From NCBI GenBank assembly GCA_032164295.1, contig JAJHTX010000009.1, positions 1,240,001 through 1,304,000 on the forward strand: 64,000 nucleotides of DNA, read 5' to 3'. Under the pieces are notes generated by a model. It was not told where the DNA came from. It made no database searches and was given only the letters and a program-made list of their open reading frames with translations. This document shows, one piece after another, positions 1-12,030 of this stretch. This stretch comes from Inonotus obliquus (lineage: Eukaryota; Basidiomycota; Agaricomycetes; Hymenochaetales; Hymenochaetaceae). Position 1 is the first letter of the stretch. Every line of letters begins with the position of its first letter. A program made the translations under genes and the position numbers.

Positions 1-850
1 CAAATGGAGACTTGAAAGTGTCCTCAATCCGCAATCCGTAATCTCTAATCGACTGAGAGGCCGAGTTCTGTCTCTCAATTGAAGGAGACGATGATGGACG
101 ATACCACGACGCCGCGGCGGGAGTACAATATTACATTAATCCTAACACCGCGCTTCTTACTATGCTACGCTCAATACGCTGGCAGCCGCGGTGTACTCGA
201 CTCGTTTGATATTATTATTCGGATGATTCTCCGTCGCAAGTGTAATCGAAAGGGAATGGAACGGGATCGACACAACGACGCAGGATGATTATGAATCGCG
301 AATCGATCTGATTATTACAAGTAAGTAAGTAATGACGTTCATCTTGGTCTCGGTCCTCGGACAAAGCTCATCACTCAATGTTCGTGTTCGATTATGATTC
401 TGCGACTAGAACTACGAACTAGAATTAATGAGATTGGTATTCTGACGCTAGAAGGAGAAGGAGAAGGATTGGATTCGGCGTTCTTGGTTTCAATGAGATC
501 TGGTTGGTTGAGAGTGTTGAGAATGTTGAGGGGTTGAGAGAATGAAAGGGTCGGGAAGCTTTTCGGGAGGTATACAGATACATAAATAATCTTCTAACTA
601 TGGATACTCGAATACTCGAATACTCGGACTCGGACGGTCGGATACACGGTGCACGGTGCGCGGTGTGAGTTTGCGGGGTTTATCTGCATCTGCTATCCTG
701 CGAATACAAAGGAGCGGTGTTTACTATTTTAAAAGTAGGTACACTATCCATCTATCGATCGATCGTATGCTCGACGATGCGATGCGACGCTTGTGCTACT
801 CTACTACACCCGCGTATATGACAAAAGGGCAATGTGGCAAATCGCAAATC

Positions 851-875
851 GCGGATGCGGATGCGGATGCGGATT
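851..875. repeat. GCGGAT hexanucleotide repeat
   Basis: About four direct copies of GCGGAT, with further imperfect copies up to about 905. Confidence 0.8.
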
Positions 876-934
876 GTAGATCGTGGATGTGTACCGCGGA
901 TGCGGATGTTAGATCACGGACATGCTACACGATA

Positions 935-982
935 CCAGTACCAGCGGTAATGGTGTTTCCATCTTGATTCCGCTGGTACTGG
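935..982. repeat. 13-bp perfect inverted repeat (hairpin)
   Basis: CCAGTACCAGCGG at 935-947 is followed after 22 bp by its exact reverse complement at 970-982. It could form a stem-loop. No gene ends or starts next to it, so its role is unknown. Confidence 0.75.
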
Positions 983-1264
983 CACCCTCAGGCCCTCAGC
1001 CACATATGGATCTTTATGGATGTGGATATGGATATGGATATTAATTCCATTTGCGGGACTCGTCCCGATCCTGATCCTGATTCCGAATCTATATTCGTAT
1101 TCGATTCGAATGTGACAATGCTAGTGCCACTAGTACTGCGCGCATCTGGTATCTGGCATCTGCATCTCCGTCGATGGATCGAAGAAGGAGGAACGCGATA
1201 GGATAGGACAGAGCTGAATGCCGAATGTCGAATGTGAATGCGGATGTGGACGAGGATTAGAAGT

Positions 1265-1313
1265 GTTGTTGCTGTTGTTGTTGTTGTTGTTGGAGGAGGA
1301 GGAGGAGGAGGAG
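1265..1313. repeat. Compound TTG / GGA trinucleotide repeat
   Basis: A run of TTG (or GTT) triplets passes directly into a run of GGA triplets. Confidence 0.9.
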
Positions 1314-1386
1314 TTGGAATACATGCATTGATTGGAATTGAGTTGTTTACGACTACGACTACGAAAACAATTCTTTGTCCGGTAAT

Positions 1387-1444
1387 CACGCATCCACGCA
1401 TCCACGCATCCACGCATCCACGCACTGGCATCCACGCATCCACG
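1387..1444. repeat. 8-bp tandem repeat CATCCACG
   Basis: Several direct copies of an 8-bp unit with one interruption near 1425. There are no spacers, so it is a minisatellite-like repeat and not a CRISPR array. Confidence 0.85.
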
Positions 1445-2818
1445 AATCAACGAATTGCGCCATACCTACCTTATGCATACATTTGTGTGGTGTGGTAATA
1501 ACAGTAGATATCGGATATCAGATGGGGAATTTTGGAAGTTTGGAAGGTTGGAAGTCTGGAAGTTTTTTTTATCCTTTTCAAGCTTGAGTTAGTTCCCGAG
1601 ACTCACTGGCATCATAGGATCGTAGGATCATAGGATCATTAGACTCGAAACTCGAAACTCGGATGATCAAAAAGCAAAAGCAAAAGATTGATATTGATAG
1701 ATGGCGGACTCGGATGCATTGTAAGTAGCCACTGGCAGTTCTTAGTCTTAGTCTTATCGTATTCATCCATTCACTCATCCATTTATTCACTTCAGTCACA
1801 TTCAAATTCAGTCAAGAGCCAAGAGCCAAGAGCCAAGAGTCATCTCCGCTCAAAGAATCAGCTCGCTCGCTCATGGAGTCATAGAGTCATTGAGTAGAGT
1901 CATGGATCCTATCAACACGGGGACACAGGAACACGGGGACTCGGACATGGGACTTCTACTTCTATCACTTCAGTTTTTCAAACCAGTAATAACTGTAAGT
2001 GATCCTCCTTCTCTTCTTCTCTTCTAGAAGATTGAATCTACGTATATCATTATCATTATAAGCTCAGGCTGCCAGTGACCGAGTCGGACAGCACCACTAC
2101 TACTACTAGTAACACGGCCCGGGTGTCCTTGCAAAACTTATAAAAAGAGCTTCTGAGAATTGAGAATTTCAACTCGAATAGGCTCCAATACCTTTCACCC
2201 ATCCAGGTCAACGCTGGCCTGCGATTTTGGAGTTTTTGGAGTCTTTTGGAGTTCGGAGTTTGGACTCTGGACTCTGGACGCTCTGGTAACTCGAACTCGA
2301 ACTCGGAGTCGGAGTCAGAGTCAAAGCTACATGGTGGTTTTACCAATCATACAATTACTTATACGATGAAAGAACTACATCCAGAATCCAGAATCCAGAG
2401 CCCAGAACCCGGAACCAAGAATCCGCCTTCTACTTTTCTACATTCTAGTCTGGTCTACATAGTAACGCATTTGTCATTTGTCGTTTGTTGTTCGTACCGC
2501 TGAAAGCTGAAATTTTGTTGCCTGAAGGCAGCAGGCTGAGGCTACGGTTTTTGAAAGAGTTATGAATTAAGGATTGAGAACTCGGACTCGGATCTGCAAT
2601 GTGCAATCTGTCTGCCAGTGATATTTGACTTTGACCTATTCGACCTCTTTGACCCGGTGGGGACGAAAGTTTTAATGGCCAAGGATTGGATTGGATGCGT
2701 AAATGTAATGCGCATGGCACATGGCACATAGCACATGGTCGTAGACTCGTGGCTGACGGGAGCTTTCACGTTGAAGAACTAAGAACGAAGAATGAAGAAC
2801 GAAGAAGAGTGACTCGGA

Positions 2819-2870
2819 GAAATGGAGGAATGGAGGAATGGAGGAATGGAGGAATGGAGGAATGGAGGAT
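2819..2870. repeat. 8-bp tandem repeat AATGGAGG
   Basis: About six near-perfect direct copies of an 8-bp purine-rich unit. Confidence 0.9.
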
Positions 2871-3240
2871 GGTGCACAGAGGATAGGAGGATAGAGATGT
2901 TTTGCGAGAAGCGTAGAGAAATGATTATATCAGTCCATGACGTTTCTACTGTATTCACCCCCTCAAACTATTATCTAGGATGATTTTGAATGCCGTATTT
3001 TCACGAAAAAATGAACTCCAAGTTGGAAGGATGTCTGTCGTAGAAGTAGATAGTAGTGTCCCGCACATGTTATGAGTAAGTTCTACTATACAAGTTGTTA
3101 TGCTAAAGAATCTATGAATGAAAGACGTCCTGCAGCGGGAATTGTCCACGAAGAACAAAGGAAAGTAAAAGGTAAAGAAAACACTCTTCTGCAAAAAAGT
3201 CCATCCCCATCCCCATCCCCATCCCATATCCAAAATCATT

Positions 3241-4494
3241 TTAAAACCTCACCGCACCAGTCGAACAATACTGTTGACATAACGACATCGTAGAACTACC
3301 CGCAGGTCCACGAGTAACACCCAAATCACGTAACCGTCCAGTATCAAGTTCATAAATCAATCCATGAACGAAAACCGCATTTCTTTCGCCTGCTTCTGCT
3401 TGTTCCCATGCATGACGAACAACTTCGGTGTTACTGATCGTTTCGACTTGGGTACGGACGTTGATTTCGCTTAGAGTGTTTATCGCGGTGTCGCGGTCGA
3501 GGCCTGTTGGGTCGAATGTTCGAGCGAGTGAGACGAGAGGGTCTAGCCATCTTCCGACTGCTGATTCCGCGTCGAATTCTGTTTTGTCGAGATTAGTAAG
3601 ATTCGGGCATTTGGATTAGACATTGAAAAAATTGGAGGAATTATTTTGGAGTTTACTCGCGCGAAGCAGAAACGGGAACGCAAAGGAGCTGATGAAATGG
3701 GTCAAAGGAACGAAGGAATGCGGTAGACGAGAATGGATATGACTAGAGGGATACGTGGCTAATGTCAACTCACCTCCTGCCTCGCTTTCAGGGCCGTCGG
3801 GGTCGTGTACTACATCGTGCGCAATAGTAACACCACCACAATGAGTGTGGCCTCCAACGATAACTATTCAGAATCGATATGAGCATATACTCAAGGCGCT
3901 ATGACAAGCCCAGGCAAAAACGTACCATGCTCGACTTTAAGAACCTCAACGGCGTATATAAGAGCAGACATCCCAGCATCATCAGTCTCCTGGATCTGAC
4001 TGAACAAAAGTGAATTCGTATTAGATTGTTTCTTCAAAAGACGCACTCAGAAAAGCGCAGTAGGAACTTACTTCGCGATGTTCCTGGCCGTGAAGATTTG
4101 TCCAGGTTTGGCACCCGTGATCAAGGCCTCTGGAACACGAGAGTCGGAGCATCCGATCCAAAGTATCTATTTCATCAGTCGCCAGAAATACATATAGATG
4201 GATAGATTTCCCGATGAGCGGTTAAAAGCCAATTAGCCAAAACGAAGCGTATGGAAAAAGTTGTGAACGGAAGCTTTTACTCACCTTAGGCTCCTGACCT
4301 TCTGCACCATTCACAAAGAACTGAGGATCTTGTGCTAAGGTCTGCTCTGCAAACTTCGCATTACCCTCCAATAGTCCATTCAGATCCGGGAACAAGCTCC
4401 CAGTCGATAACGCGAACTTTACGACAGATTTATGGAATGGGGGTAGCAGAAGAGTGAGCAGAGAAACAAATAAATAAAGAACAAAGGTCTTCAT
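3241..4494 (-). CDS. Beta-carbonic anhydrase, copy 1, with N-terminal leader
   Basis: Zinc enzyme that interconverts CO2 and bicarbonate. The start is the ATG at 4494 ([10 protein letters not shown]), followed by a hydrophobic stretch that looks like a signal peptide or membrane anchor. Exon 1 (4285-4494) ends in phase 0 at EGQEPK, and the next exon opens with [10 protein letters not shown], the first zinc-binding motif with its Asp-Arg pair. A later exon carries the second motif, HTHCGG, near 3850. The last exon ends with [18 protein letters not shown] and a short tail, with stop TAA at 3241-3243. All beta-class zinc ligands (Cys, His, Cys) are present and no frame break was seen, so the gene looks active. 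Internal splice sites were only partly traced. It is the first of four same-strand copies. Export is inferred from the leader only. Confidence 0.9.
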
Positions 4495-4733
4495 ATCGAA
4501 CGAAGACGAAAGACGAACAGGAATGAAAGACAAAGAAGAAAAGCGAGGGGAAGAGAGAAAAGGGTGAAGAAAGGGGGGCCTTATAAATACTTAATAAATA
4601 TCTATGGAACCGGGTTTGTTACCTTCATACGACTCTGAGTGGCAGAGCGTTTCCGGTCGTCCTCAAATGGTGGCTTGGCGGCGACTGGCAGAATGTAGTA
4701 ATGTAGTGTGGCTGGACCCTGTGGGAAATATGA

Positions 4734-4765
4734 AACCGGTCCTAATAGCTGAACAGCGCAACCGG
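4734..4765 (-). promoter_or_regulatory. Shared promoter block upstream of carbonic anhydrase copy 1 (diverged)
   Basis: Read on the minus strand this block runs CGGTTGCG, then GTTCAGCTATTA, then ACCGGT. It matches blocks upstream of copies 3 and 4. Here the TATA-like core has changed to CTATTAGG. A second AT-rich, TATA-like stretch lies nearer the gene at about 4580-4600 and may be the working core promoter. Confidence 0.5.
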
Positions 4766-5051
4766 AGTGGCAGTAAGCCTATCATGCTGCATCTTGATGG
4801 GTCCAGGACGTTAGAAACACGTAGAAACTGCTCTGTATACATTTCGCGTAATGGAGATGTACGTTCTTTCCTGGAAACGGAAGCGAGATTTGCTTGGCGG
4901 GAAGATAATGCAGATACGGATATGGCTCGACGTACGGTTGTAGAGGAATACCGCGTGCGGGCTACGGAGTACCATGACGGTTCAGAGAGCAATGTTTACG
5001 CCGAGCAAGACTCAGACAAGCCCGCCGAGGAGGATCGTGGTGAATATTAAT

Positions 5052-6395
5052 AGACGCACGACTTGGCCATACTAAGAAAATTGGCGGACGGACAATCATA
5101 CTTGGCTGGCTGATCGACATATCGACTCTAAATATAGTTCGCTTCTTGGTGAAGTTGACTCTTGACTCACTTCTCTTGTGCGAGAGGGTCGTCCTTCAAG
5201 ACGATACGCTGTGTGCGTTGGTAGAAATCAACGTTTGGTGCGGTCGACGCATCAAGTCAAGTCAGGTGAAAACGCAAATACCCGAAAATTACATAATCGA
5301 AAACGTTGCTACCGAACGAACCGGGTCTTCGAAAAAGCTATCTGTACGTTATACGACAAGAGCTTGAACAGCTTTGCGCAGCCTTGTAGAGCATACTTTC
5401 TCTGGTCCGTGACTCGGACGAGTTCCCAGCTCATCATCATCCACCACAATCACACAGTCTACCATGCCAAGCCAATCCGACTCGCAAGAAAATGCGGTGG
5501 CATCTGGCATCCGATTCAGCGGTTACGACGAACATCCTCATCATACTTGCATAAAAAAAACCAGTGGTAGACATGGATTCGGGTGCGATCCATTTGATCG
5601 GAGGCACCGATTCCATGGTAGCAGCTAGCACCGGTACGTTTCGGGCGGGATGGGATTGAGATGGAAAATTTAGCGCGATCTTGGCAGTGTCATGGAAATA
5701 TATATCAAAAAATCCATCCTCTCGAAAGAGCAGAGCCCAATTCTGGATGGCCTAGGAGTTCAGGGACCAAGCTTTCAAATGTTTTGCGATTTGCGAGTCG
5801 CGAGTCGCGAACCGCGTGGTCGATATCGCTAGGAAGGAGTAGTACAGGCACTCGTGGCGAATCAGATTCTGATCAGAATATTAATGCCGGCTTTTTGTGC
5901 GCTTTGTGTACATGTTGAGCGACTGGCGTATCCCCCTTGTAGCCCCTTGTCGTCCCCTGTATCCTCTTAGTGGTAAGGTACTTGATGTGAGTATTCTAGA
6001 TAGAGAGGAACTTCTGAAAAACGCTAATGTTACCGTACCGTTAGCTTGAAGACTGGAAGTGAGAGGTGGGAAGGTGCCTAGAGGCCTCCTGAGACCGCTT
6101 CCAGACGTCCGATTTCACGCAATATGTAGGGACACACTATGCAAACGCGAATGGAGGGATTCTGATCAGTATCCGTCGAACAGCTGGTTGCTCCTTTTTG
6201 CGCTTGAAAGCATGTTGTCTAAAGGCCATGTCGGCGAACACTTGATAGGTCTTCGCAATTCAAAAAGCAACAAGAAATCAGGACCTATCGCTTACAAGGA
6301 CAAGGAACCTTCCATCGTTCTCCTACCGCTACAACATCTATTCATCCAAATCACCTTCACCTTCCATTCGCCAAACAATCCTTGGCAGCAACCCT
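5052..6395. other. Intergenic spacer between carbonic anhydrase copies 1 and 2
   Basis: I see no supportable gene here. The open frames are short and lack motifs. The part from about 4600 to 4830 just before it resembles the 5' flanks of copies 3 and 4, so some of the spacer is probably old duplicated promoter sequence. Confidence 0.5.
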
Positions 6396-7750
6396 TCAAG
6401 TTCTAACAAACCTGAACTTTGTCCGCACAGAATCGTGACCATCTGACCCACGACTCACTCCCAAGTCTCGTAAACGACCAGTTTCAAGTTCATAAATCCA
6501 TCCATGCACATAAACCGCCTTCCCTTCTCCACTCTCGGCTAATTCCCAAGCATGACGGATGACTTCGCTATTGCTGATGTTCTCCACTTGTTCGCGGACA
6601 TTCGCTTCGCTGAGAGTTGTTAATGCATCATCGCGGTCTAGTCCTTCGACATCTACTGATTCGGCGAGTGTGACGAGAGGTCCTAACCATCTTTCCAACA
6701 CACTCGACTCGGAACCATCTGAATCCGAATCCGAATTTGGTCGTTCGTGGATTTATTGAGTTTGGGGGAACGAACGGGAGTATTAATGTTAGTTTGTGAT
6801 GGATATGCGGGGTAGGATTGGAGTAACGGGCGGCGGAAACACAAGGGCCAAAGGGAAGGAATAATGCCAAGATGGTAACGAAAGGGAAATGGGGGATGAT
6901 AACTGGCTGAACTTGAAAGGGATACGCAATACGCGATAAATCAATTTATAATTTCAAAACTCACCTTCTGATTCTGAGTTATCAGTTTCGGTAGAATTGT
7001 GAGCGGTATCGAATGCACTCTTAACACCGCCACATTGAGTGTGCCCCACAACCACAACTAATTAGCAAAAGCAAAAGCAAGATGTTACTTGAGCAGATTC
7101 TGGTACAATCGTGTGAGTTTGAGATCGTACCATGTTCGACGTGCAAGTGTTCGACGGCGTATGTTAAGACGGATAATCCTGAGTCGTCATCCAGGTGGAG
7201 TTGACTAAGCACGGTGTGAAGTGAGGTGTTTTTCCATGTCAGAGGGACTTGCTGGAAAAGAAGCGAACACTTTACTTAGCGATATTCCTGTGAACGAATA
7301 TTTCACCAGGTTTGCTAGCCGTGATCACGCTCTCTGGAACACGAGAATCGGAACATCCGATCCATAACACCTGACTCGCCAATCGTCATCGTCAGAATGT
7401 CCGTATTACAGATAAGATAGAAGGACAGAAAGATAGAACATCCAATGAAGCAAGGTAGAGATCGCCAGCCGGCAAGTTAACGAAAAGAAAAGCATATAGT
7501 CAGCAAGGATTATCATCTCGAAAATTACTGTACAGACTTTTGGCGATTGCGACTTTGCGCTTTCCGAAAAGAATCCGGGATCATGTTTGGATATACTATC
7601 GGCCCATCTCGCATTAGACCATAACAATCGATTCAACTCCGGAAATCCGCTCGCGGTCGATAATGCGAATTTCAGACAAGGTTGATGGAATGGAGAGAGT
7701 AGGAGAATGAATAGAGAAATGAGGAAGTACAAGTAGGATTTGGACTTCAT
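6396..7750 (-). CDS. Beta-carbonic anhydrase, copy 2, with N-terminal leader
   Basis: CO2 hydratase of the beta class. The ATG at 7750 opens [18 protein letters not shown], a strongly hydrophobic leader, and then [16 protein letters not shown], which aligns with copy 1. The second exon carries [14 protein letters not shown] near 7310-7370. A middle exon encodes [18 protein letters not shown], followed by VGHTQCGGV near 7030, the second zinc motif. The last exon contains [20 protein letters not shown] and [19 protein letters not shown] and stops at 6396. All metal ligands and the Asp-Arg pair are intact. It shares the leader type and CSDSR motif with copy 1, so these two form one subgroup. Its middle exon has a decayed duplicate at about 11850-11940. 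Export is inferred from the leader. Confidence 0.9.
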
Positions 7751-9011
7751 TTTGAATAAATATGAGGAGTATGACACGGGACGGGGAAAGGGGAAGGAAG
7801 CTACAAATACAGTGCGGAACGCTCTATGTAAGAGTACTCCGGATCACTGTGAAGCGATGGAAACGTCTGGGGAAACGCACACGCCCAGGTGTATGGGTGG
7901 GGGGAGCGAGCGTTCGGGCAAAACATATACCTTATAGTCTAGCAGTGCTTTCGCTTTCGTTGCAGTGCAAGGGCTATGGAGTTACGGTACACATGATGAC
8001 AATGACGCATCGGTCATACCACCTCTTTTGTCTACGCAAAACTTTAGAAAGAACAAAGAAAAAAATCGCGCAAGCATTCGTATGTTTTTTTTCTTTAGTG
8101 CAAAGGAAAACACGCGTAAGGCGAAAAATGCTCGGCGTGAGTTGGTATGAGAAGATGAGATTCGATGTGATGACAGTGCAGAAAGGACTCAACGTGAGTA
8201 TGGGGTATGGGGACGACGTAAAACAGGTCGACTAGCCGAATAGAGCACGCGCCTCCGCTCGGAGGTCGGGGATGGGGAGGGAAAAACGCAACATACGCAG
8301 CGTGAGTCACTTTTGCTATGCGAGGTTTCATTTATGTGGTTGTTGCGGCGGATAATGATCAATCAGTCAGTGCAACAAGTAGGAGAAAGACAAAGAACGA
8401 AAGAATAATTAATTTTAGCCAACTTCCTGAGTCAAGCGGAATTACGTCATAAACTACTAATCACTAACACACTGAGAAATTGCCTTTTCTGGAAATAGTG
8501 TTTTACTTACCGATCATATGGTGCAAAGCCGAAACAGGGCTGACACCGACAAGAAAAACCTCATCAGGGGCAGGGGTATTTGTTTCCGGGTCTCCAACTC
8601 AAACAACTCATGGAAGCATCTACTGCGTGCTGGCAGAGGGTCGCTGGGATATCCGACTGCCTCATGTACACGAGTCTCATTTTTGCCAATGGACCTCATT
8701 CACAACCCACAAGACGGAGGTAGTTACATAAAAATGATAAAGTACCTGCGGTGGTTGTAAGGGATAAGCGCAAGATACTCAAAGTTAAGATTGTTCCACT
8801 TTGCAATTTGAGTCATTCTACAGCACATTCGGTGAACTATGGGTGAATGGAGCTTGCATTCGCACGCATTCATACTATTCAATATTGTTTCTCCACTTGC
8901 TCACAAACTACGATCGTTTCTCGTTCTCGAAGTTGCAAGAAACCTTTAAACCTCTAACTATTCATCTACTAATCATAAACGCCGTTCGCCACAGCATCAT
9001 TCAGCACGCCA
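7751..9011. other. 5' flank of copy 2 and 3' flank of copy 3
   Basis: No gene is supported. From about 8300 onward the sequence is clearly similar to about 12030-12660, for example the shared stretch around TTTCCGGGTCTC and AACTCAAACAACTCA. It therefore belongs to the segmental duplication described at 8300-10730. Confidence 0.55.
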
Positions 9012-10120
9012 TCAAACATTACTGGAGCAACCCTCCGGTCCACGACTCACACCCAAATCGTGCAACAGTCCACTTTGGAGTTCATAAACCCACCCATGCA
9101 CATAAAGCTTCTTTGTGCTTTCCCACGCACGTTTCACGACATAGCTATTGCAGATATTCTCCACTTGCGCATGGACGTTTGCCTCGCCGAGAGCGGTTAT
9201 CGCCGCATCGCGGTCCATCCCTTCGAATTCCCCCGAGCCAGCCAGAAAGGTCAAAGGTCTTAGCCATCGTCCCAATGCACCCGCTTCAGCTTATTTCGTT
9301 CATTCGATTAGCGTGACGGGTTGATCCGATTTTGAAAGAAAACGTTAGTGTTAAGTTTATGGAAATTGATACGCAGGATAAAGTATAGAAACATCAACTC
9401 AAGCACTGATTGGAAATACCAAAGGAGTGGGGACTAAGATGGGCGGGTAACTCAAACTCACCTTCCGAGGACTTGACTTCAGAACAATCTCCACGTGCAT
9501 CATATGCAGCAGCAACGCCGCCACATGATGTGTGGCCAGCTACTATGACTAAATGTCACAACATATCAGTATACACATCGTCACATCAACCACGGATGCA
9601 GAATAATACCATGTTCAACACCGATACTTTCGACAGCATACGCAAGAACAGATAGCGCCGAGTCATCATCGAGGTGAAATTGGCTAAATAATGTATATCA
9701 ACATTAAAAACTGTCCAAAAGCTGCCATACAGAAGCAAGACAGCTTACTTCGCAATATTCCTAAGGACAAATATTTCGCCAGGTTTACAGGCCATGATCA
9801 CGCTTTCGGGAACACGGGAATCGGCACATCCGACCCACAGCACCTAATTCGTCGATCATTAGTATGACATGAGAAGATAAGCTACACTTGTCAACAGAAA
9901 TCATAGCCAATGAGACGATGACATCACCAGTCAATCAGCGTGAAGAACAATGGAGCTTATTCCTCTAATGCATGGGGGGGAGAGGTGTACGGACCTTTGG
10001 TGATTGCCCCTTTGCGCTCTCGGGGAAGAACTCAGGATCATGTTTCGATACGTCGGAGGCCCATTGAGCGTTCAACGACAGCAATCTGTCCAGTTCTGGA
10101 AAGTGGTTCACAGTCGACAT
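9012..10120 (-). CDS. Beta-carbonic anhydrase, copy 3, without leader
   Basis: Beta-class CO2 hydratase. The start at ATG 10120 gives [17 protein letters not shown]. Alignment with copies 1 and 2 shows that the whole hydrophobic leader is missing, so the product is probably cytosolic. The zinc motif is [10 protein letters not shown] near 9820, where copies 1 and 2 have CSDSR. The second motif is GHTSCGGV near 9520. The last exon encodes [20 protein letters not shown] and [19 protein letters not shown] and stops at 9012. Zinc ligands and the catalytic Asp-Arg are kept. It is paired with copy 4 through a tandem duplication. An upstream exon carrying a leader cannot be fully excluded, but the bases before the ATG show no obvious one. 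Confidence 0.88.
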
Positions 10121-10271
10121 CACCGTCTTCTAGCAAGATTGATATAGAACGGGAGGGGAAGAAGAGGAAGGGTGCAAAGAGAAAGCTAGTTGGATAAAGG
10201 TAGGTGTTTATCAGCCCGTCTGTTGTGGTTTAGCAGGAAACCAGTTGCGATGCTAAACCAGTGGGAGGATT

Positions 10272-10303
10272 GAACCGGTTTTTATAGCTGAACGACGCAA
10301 CCG
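10272..10303 (-). promoter_or_regulatory. Shared promoter block with TATA-like core, copy 3
   Basis: Read on the minus strand it runs CGGTTGCG, GTTCAG, CTATAAAAACCGGTTC. The block starts about 150 bp upstream of the copy 3 ATG and is kept in order and spacing upstream of copy 4. The CTATAAAA core is a good TATA box. What binds the flanking GGTTGCG and ACCGGT parts is unknown. Confidence 0.6.
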
Positions 10304-10845
10304 TGGTGTCGGCGACGTTATCGTGATGCATGTGATACATGTTCTATGTGCTGCATCACGCTGATGCATTAGTACCGTGCCGATGTGGTCAAAACTAGAA
10401 TTCACGCAGACGTATGCGTAAAAGCGCCCGCGCCGGATGAACGTACATTTACGGAATGAAAAGAGTCAGTAAGCAAAAGAAACCCGATGAACACAGAAAA
10501 GGACTCAACATACGTCGCGGCGATTGAACATGGAATGAGCTACTTGTAGCAAACGAGAATGTGTGGTGAGCAAGAGGTTTATGATGTTCTGACTGAAGTA
10601 CGTCATACTCTGCTTTGAACATTGTTCCATATACTTACCTTTTCTGGACGTGAGTTGATGTTTCACAGTTTTTGCCTCTTCCTCTTCATCGAATCTTCCC
10701 CTCTTCCGCGAGAGACGCAACTATACATATTTAATTTCGAGCCTGATTCGGCGTGGAGCGGGACGACGGTCCGGGTGGAGTCTGCATAGCAGCGCTACGC
10801 AAAAGAGCCGATGGATGTTGGTACGAGAGCGGCAGTACGATACAC

Positions 10846-11232
10846 TTACCCCGCATCTACTATATGTCTACTCTCGGGTCTATATCCATTCCGAGTCCGG
10901 AGCTCCGTACCGTTAACGGATGAAGACGAGGCGAAGGCGGACATTGATACTTGCGTGGTGACATATCCACCTTCCAGACTATATTGCCTGTGGGAGATAA
11001 TGGTACACAGGAACACCACTTACTCTCTCCCTTCCTCGAACCATGCATCTGCCCGTACGTCCGGGACAGGGATATACAGTTCCATACGCGTCCCTTGATC
11101 TTCGAATGTGTTTGAAACTGACACTGAATTCTTTCCGTTTGTTAGATGAGCTACTGTGGATTTGATATGCGCCGATAACATCGCATTATCAAAATCCGAA
11201 TCAACTTCGCATTGACTCCTGATATCTGACAT
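10846..11232 (-). CDS. Possible small two-exon gene of unknown function
   Basis: An ATG at 11232 opens MSDIRSQCEVDSDFDN. Exon 1 (11024-11232) can be joined to exon 2 (10846-10987) through a 36-bp GT...AG intron with donor GTAAGT and acceptor CACAG. This gives 116 residues ending in IVDAG with TAA at 10846. The predicted protein is mildly acidic, has no membrane segment and matches no family I know. It sits between carbonic anhydrase copies 3 and 4 and outside the duplicated units. The intron is short and the opposite strand is also open here, so this is a candidate only. Confidence 0.3.
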
Positions 11233-11819
11233 TTGATATGTGAAGACTTGACTGCACTCGACAAAGAAACCGTGTTTCGTGTCTCAGAGGAGACGGTAGA
11301 CGATATCAAGACGCGGGAGTACACCGCGCTATATGTTATGCCTCCTCGGCGACTCGACTGGTTTAATATGGTTCTCCGACCAAGTCAAATTGAATGGAAC
11401 GTATTTAGCATTTCAGCACGGCGATGATCACGAATCACGAATCACGAATCATCTGATATACTGGAGCAAACTGCGGGCAGGAAACCGTAACGCATAACAC
11501 GATTTTGGCTGTATCGATGAATTTTGGGTGAGTGATGAGTCCAGGTTGTGCAGTATTGGGACTTGGTTTCCTATCATCAATCTCTGGTGACGTGGAATGT
11601 AACGCTCCTTTTTGGGTTTCCTACCTACAGTTGGTTTAGTACAAGAGCGTTCGTCTCGGCCTCGGGCAATGTTTGTTCATGTTGGATAGACCAGCTAGGA
11701 CCCGAGCTTGATTGGATCCGGCGTTCTTGATTTCAAAGAGTCTGTTAAGAGAATCGTCTGGTAATGCGAGGAGTGGTGCAGTGTTAAGGCATCATGCATC
11801 AGGCAACGAATCAATGTGA

Positions 11820-12030
11820 CTCTTGACTCACCGTTTCTCATGCAGGAGGGTCACACCATGTTCGACGTGGGAATTTTCGACGGCGTATGCTAGGACAGAT
11901 AATCCCGAGTCGTCATCGAGGTGAAGTCTACTGAAAAAAGTGTGAAGTGAAGTATTTTCCTTGTCAGGACCTGCAGGAAAAGAAACGAACACTTTGCCAT
12001 CATTCGGGACCGGTGGGGAAGGCAACATGC
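11820..12030 (-). pseudogene. Remnant exon of a fifth beta-carbonic anhydrase
   Basis: At about 11850-11940 the minus strand encodes [18 protein letters not shown] followed by SHVEHG, nearly the same as the middle exon of copy 2. The exons with the zinc motifs are absent on both sides, so this cannot make an enzyme. The flanking bases also match the copy 2 intron and then run into sequence similar to 8300 onward. A copy-2-like unit was evidently duplicated here and then lost most of its gene. Confidence 0.75.

Larger units (their letters stand above)
1..3240. other. Gene-free, tandem-repeat-rich region
   Basis: I find no convincing gene in this stretch. The open frames are short, often lie inside tandem repeats and show no recognisable domain. 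The sequence is full of degenerate short repeats such as ACTCGAA and TCGGACTCGG runs, with several clear microsatellites listed separately. It lies downstream of the first carbonic anhydrase gene. It may hold untranslated or regulatory sequence, but nothing specific can be supported. Confidence 0.6.
8300..10730. repeat. Segmental duplication unit A (carries carbonic anhydrase copy 3)
   Basis: This stretch aligns by eye with about 12030-14520: the 3' flank, the gene, the promoter block and about 400 bp beyond it are all recognisable in the same order. Similarity is highest in the exons and patchy elsewhere, so the duplication is not recent. Edges are approximate. Confidence 0.7.

Noticed and set aside
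1..60. Telomere or subtelomere at the window start
   Set aside because: No TTAGGG-type repeats are present; only mixed simple repeats.
1387..2870. CRISPR-like direct repeats
   Set aside because: The 8-bp units are contiguous without unique spacers, and the genome is fungal.
8225..8290. tRNA-like stem around GAGCACGCGCCTCCG
   Set aside because: No T-loop GTTCRANNC and no fitting acceptor stem. No tRNA was found elsewhere in the window either.
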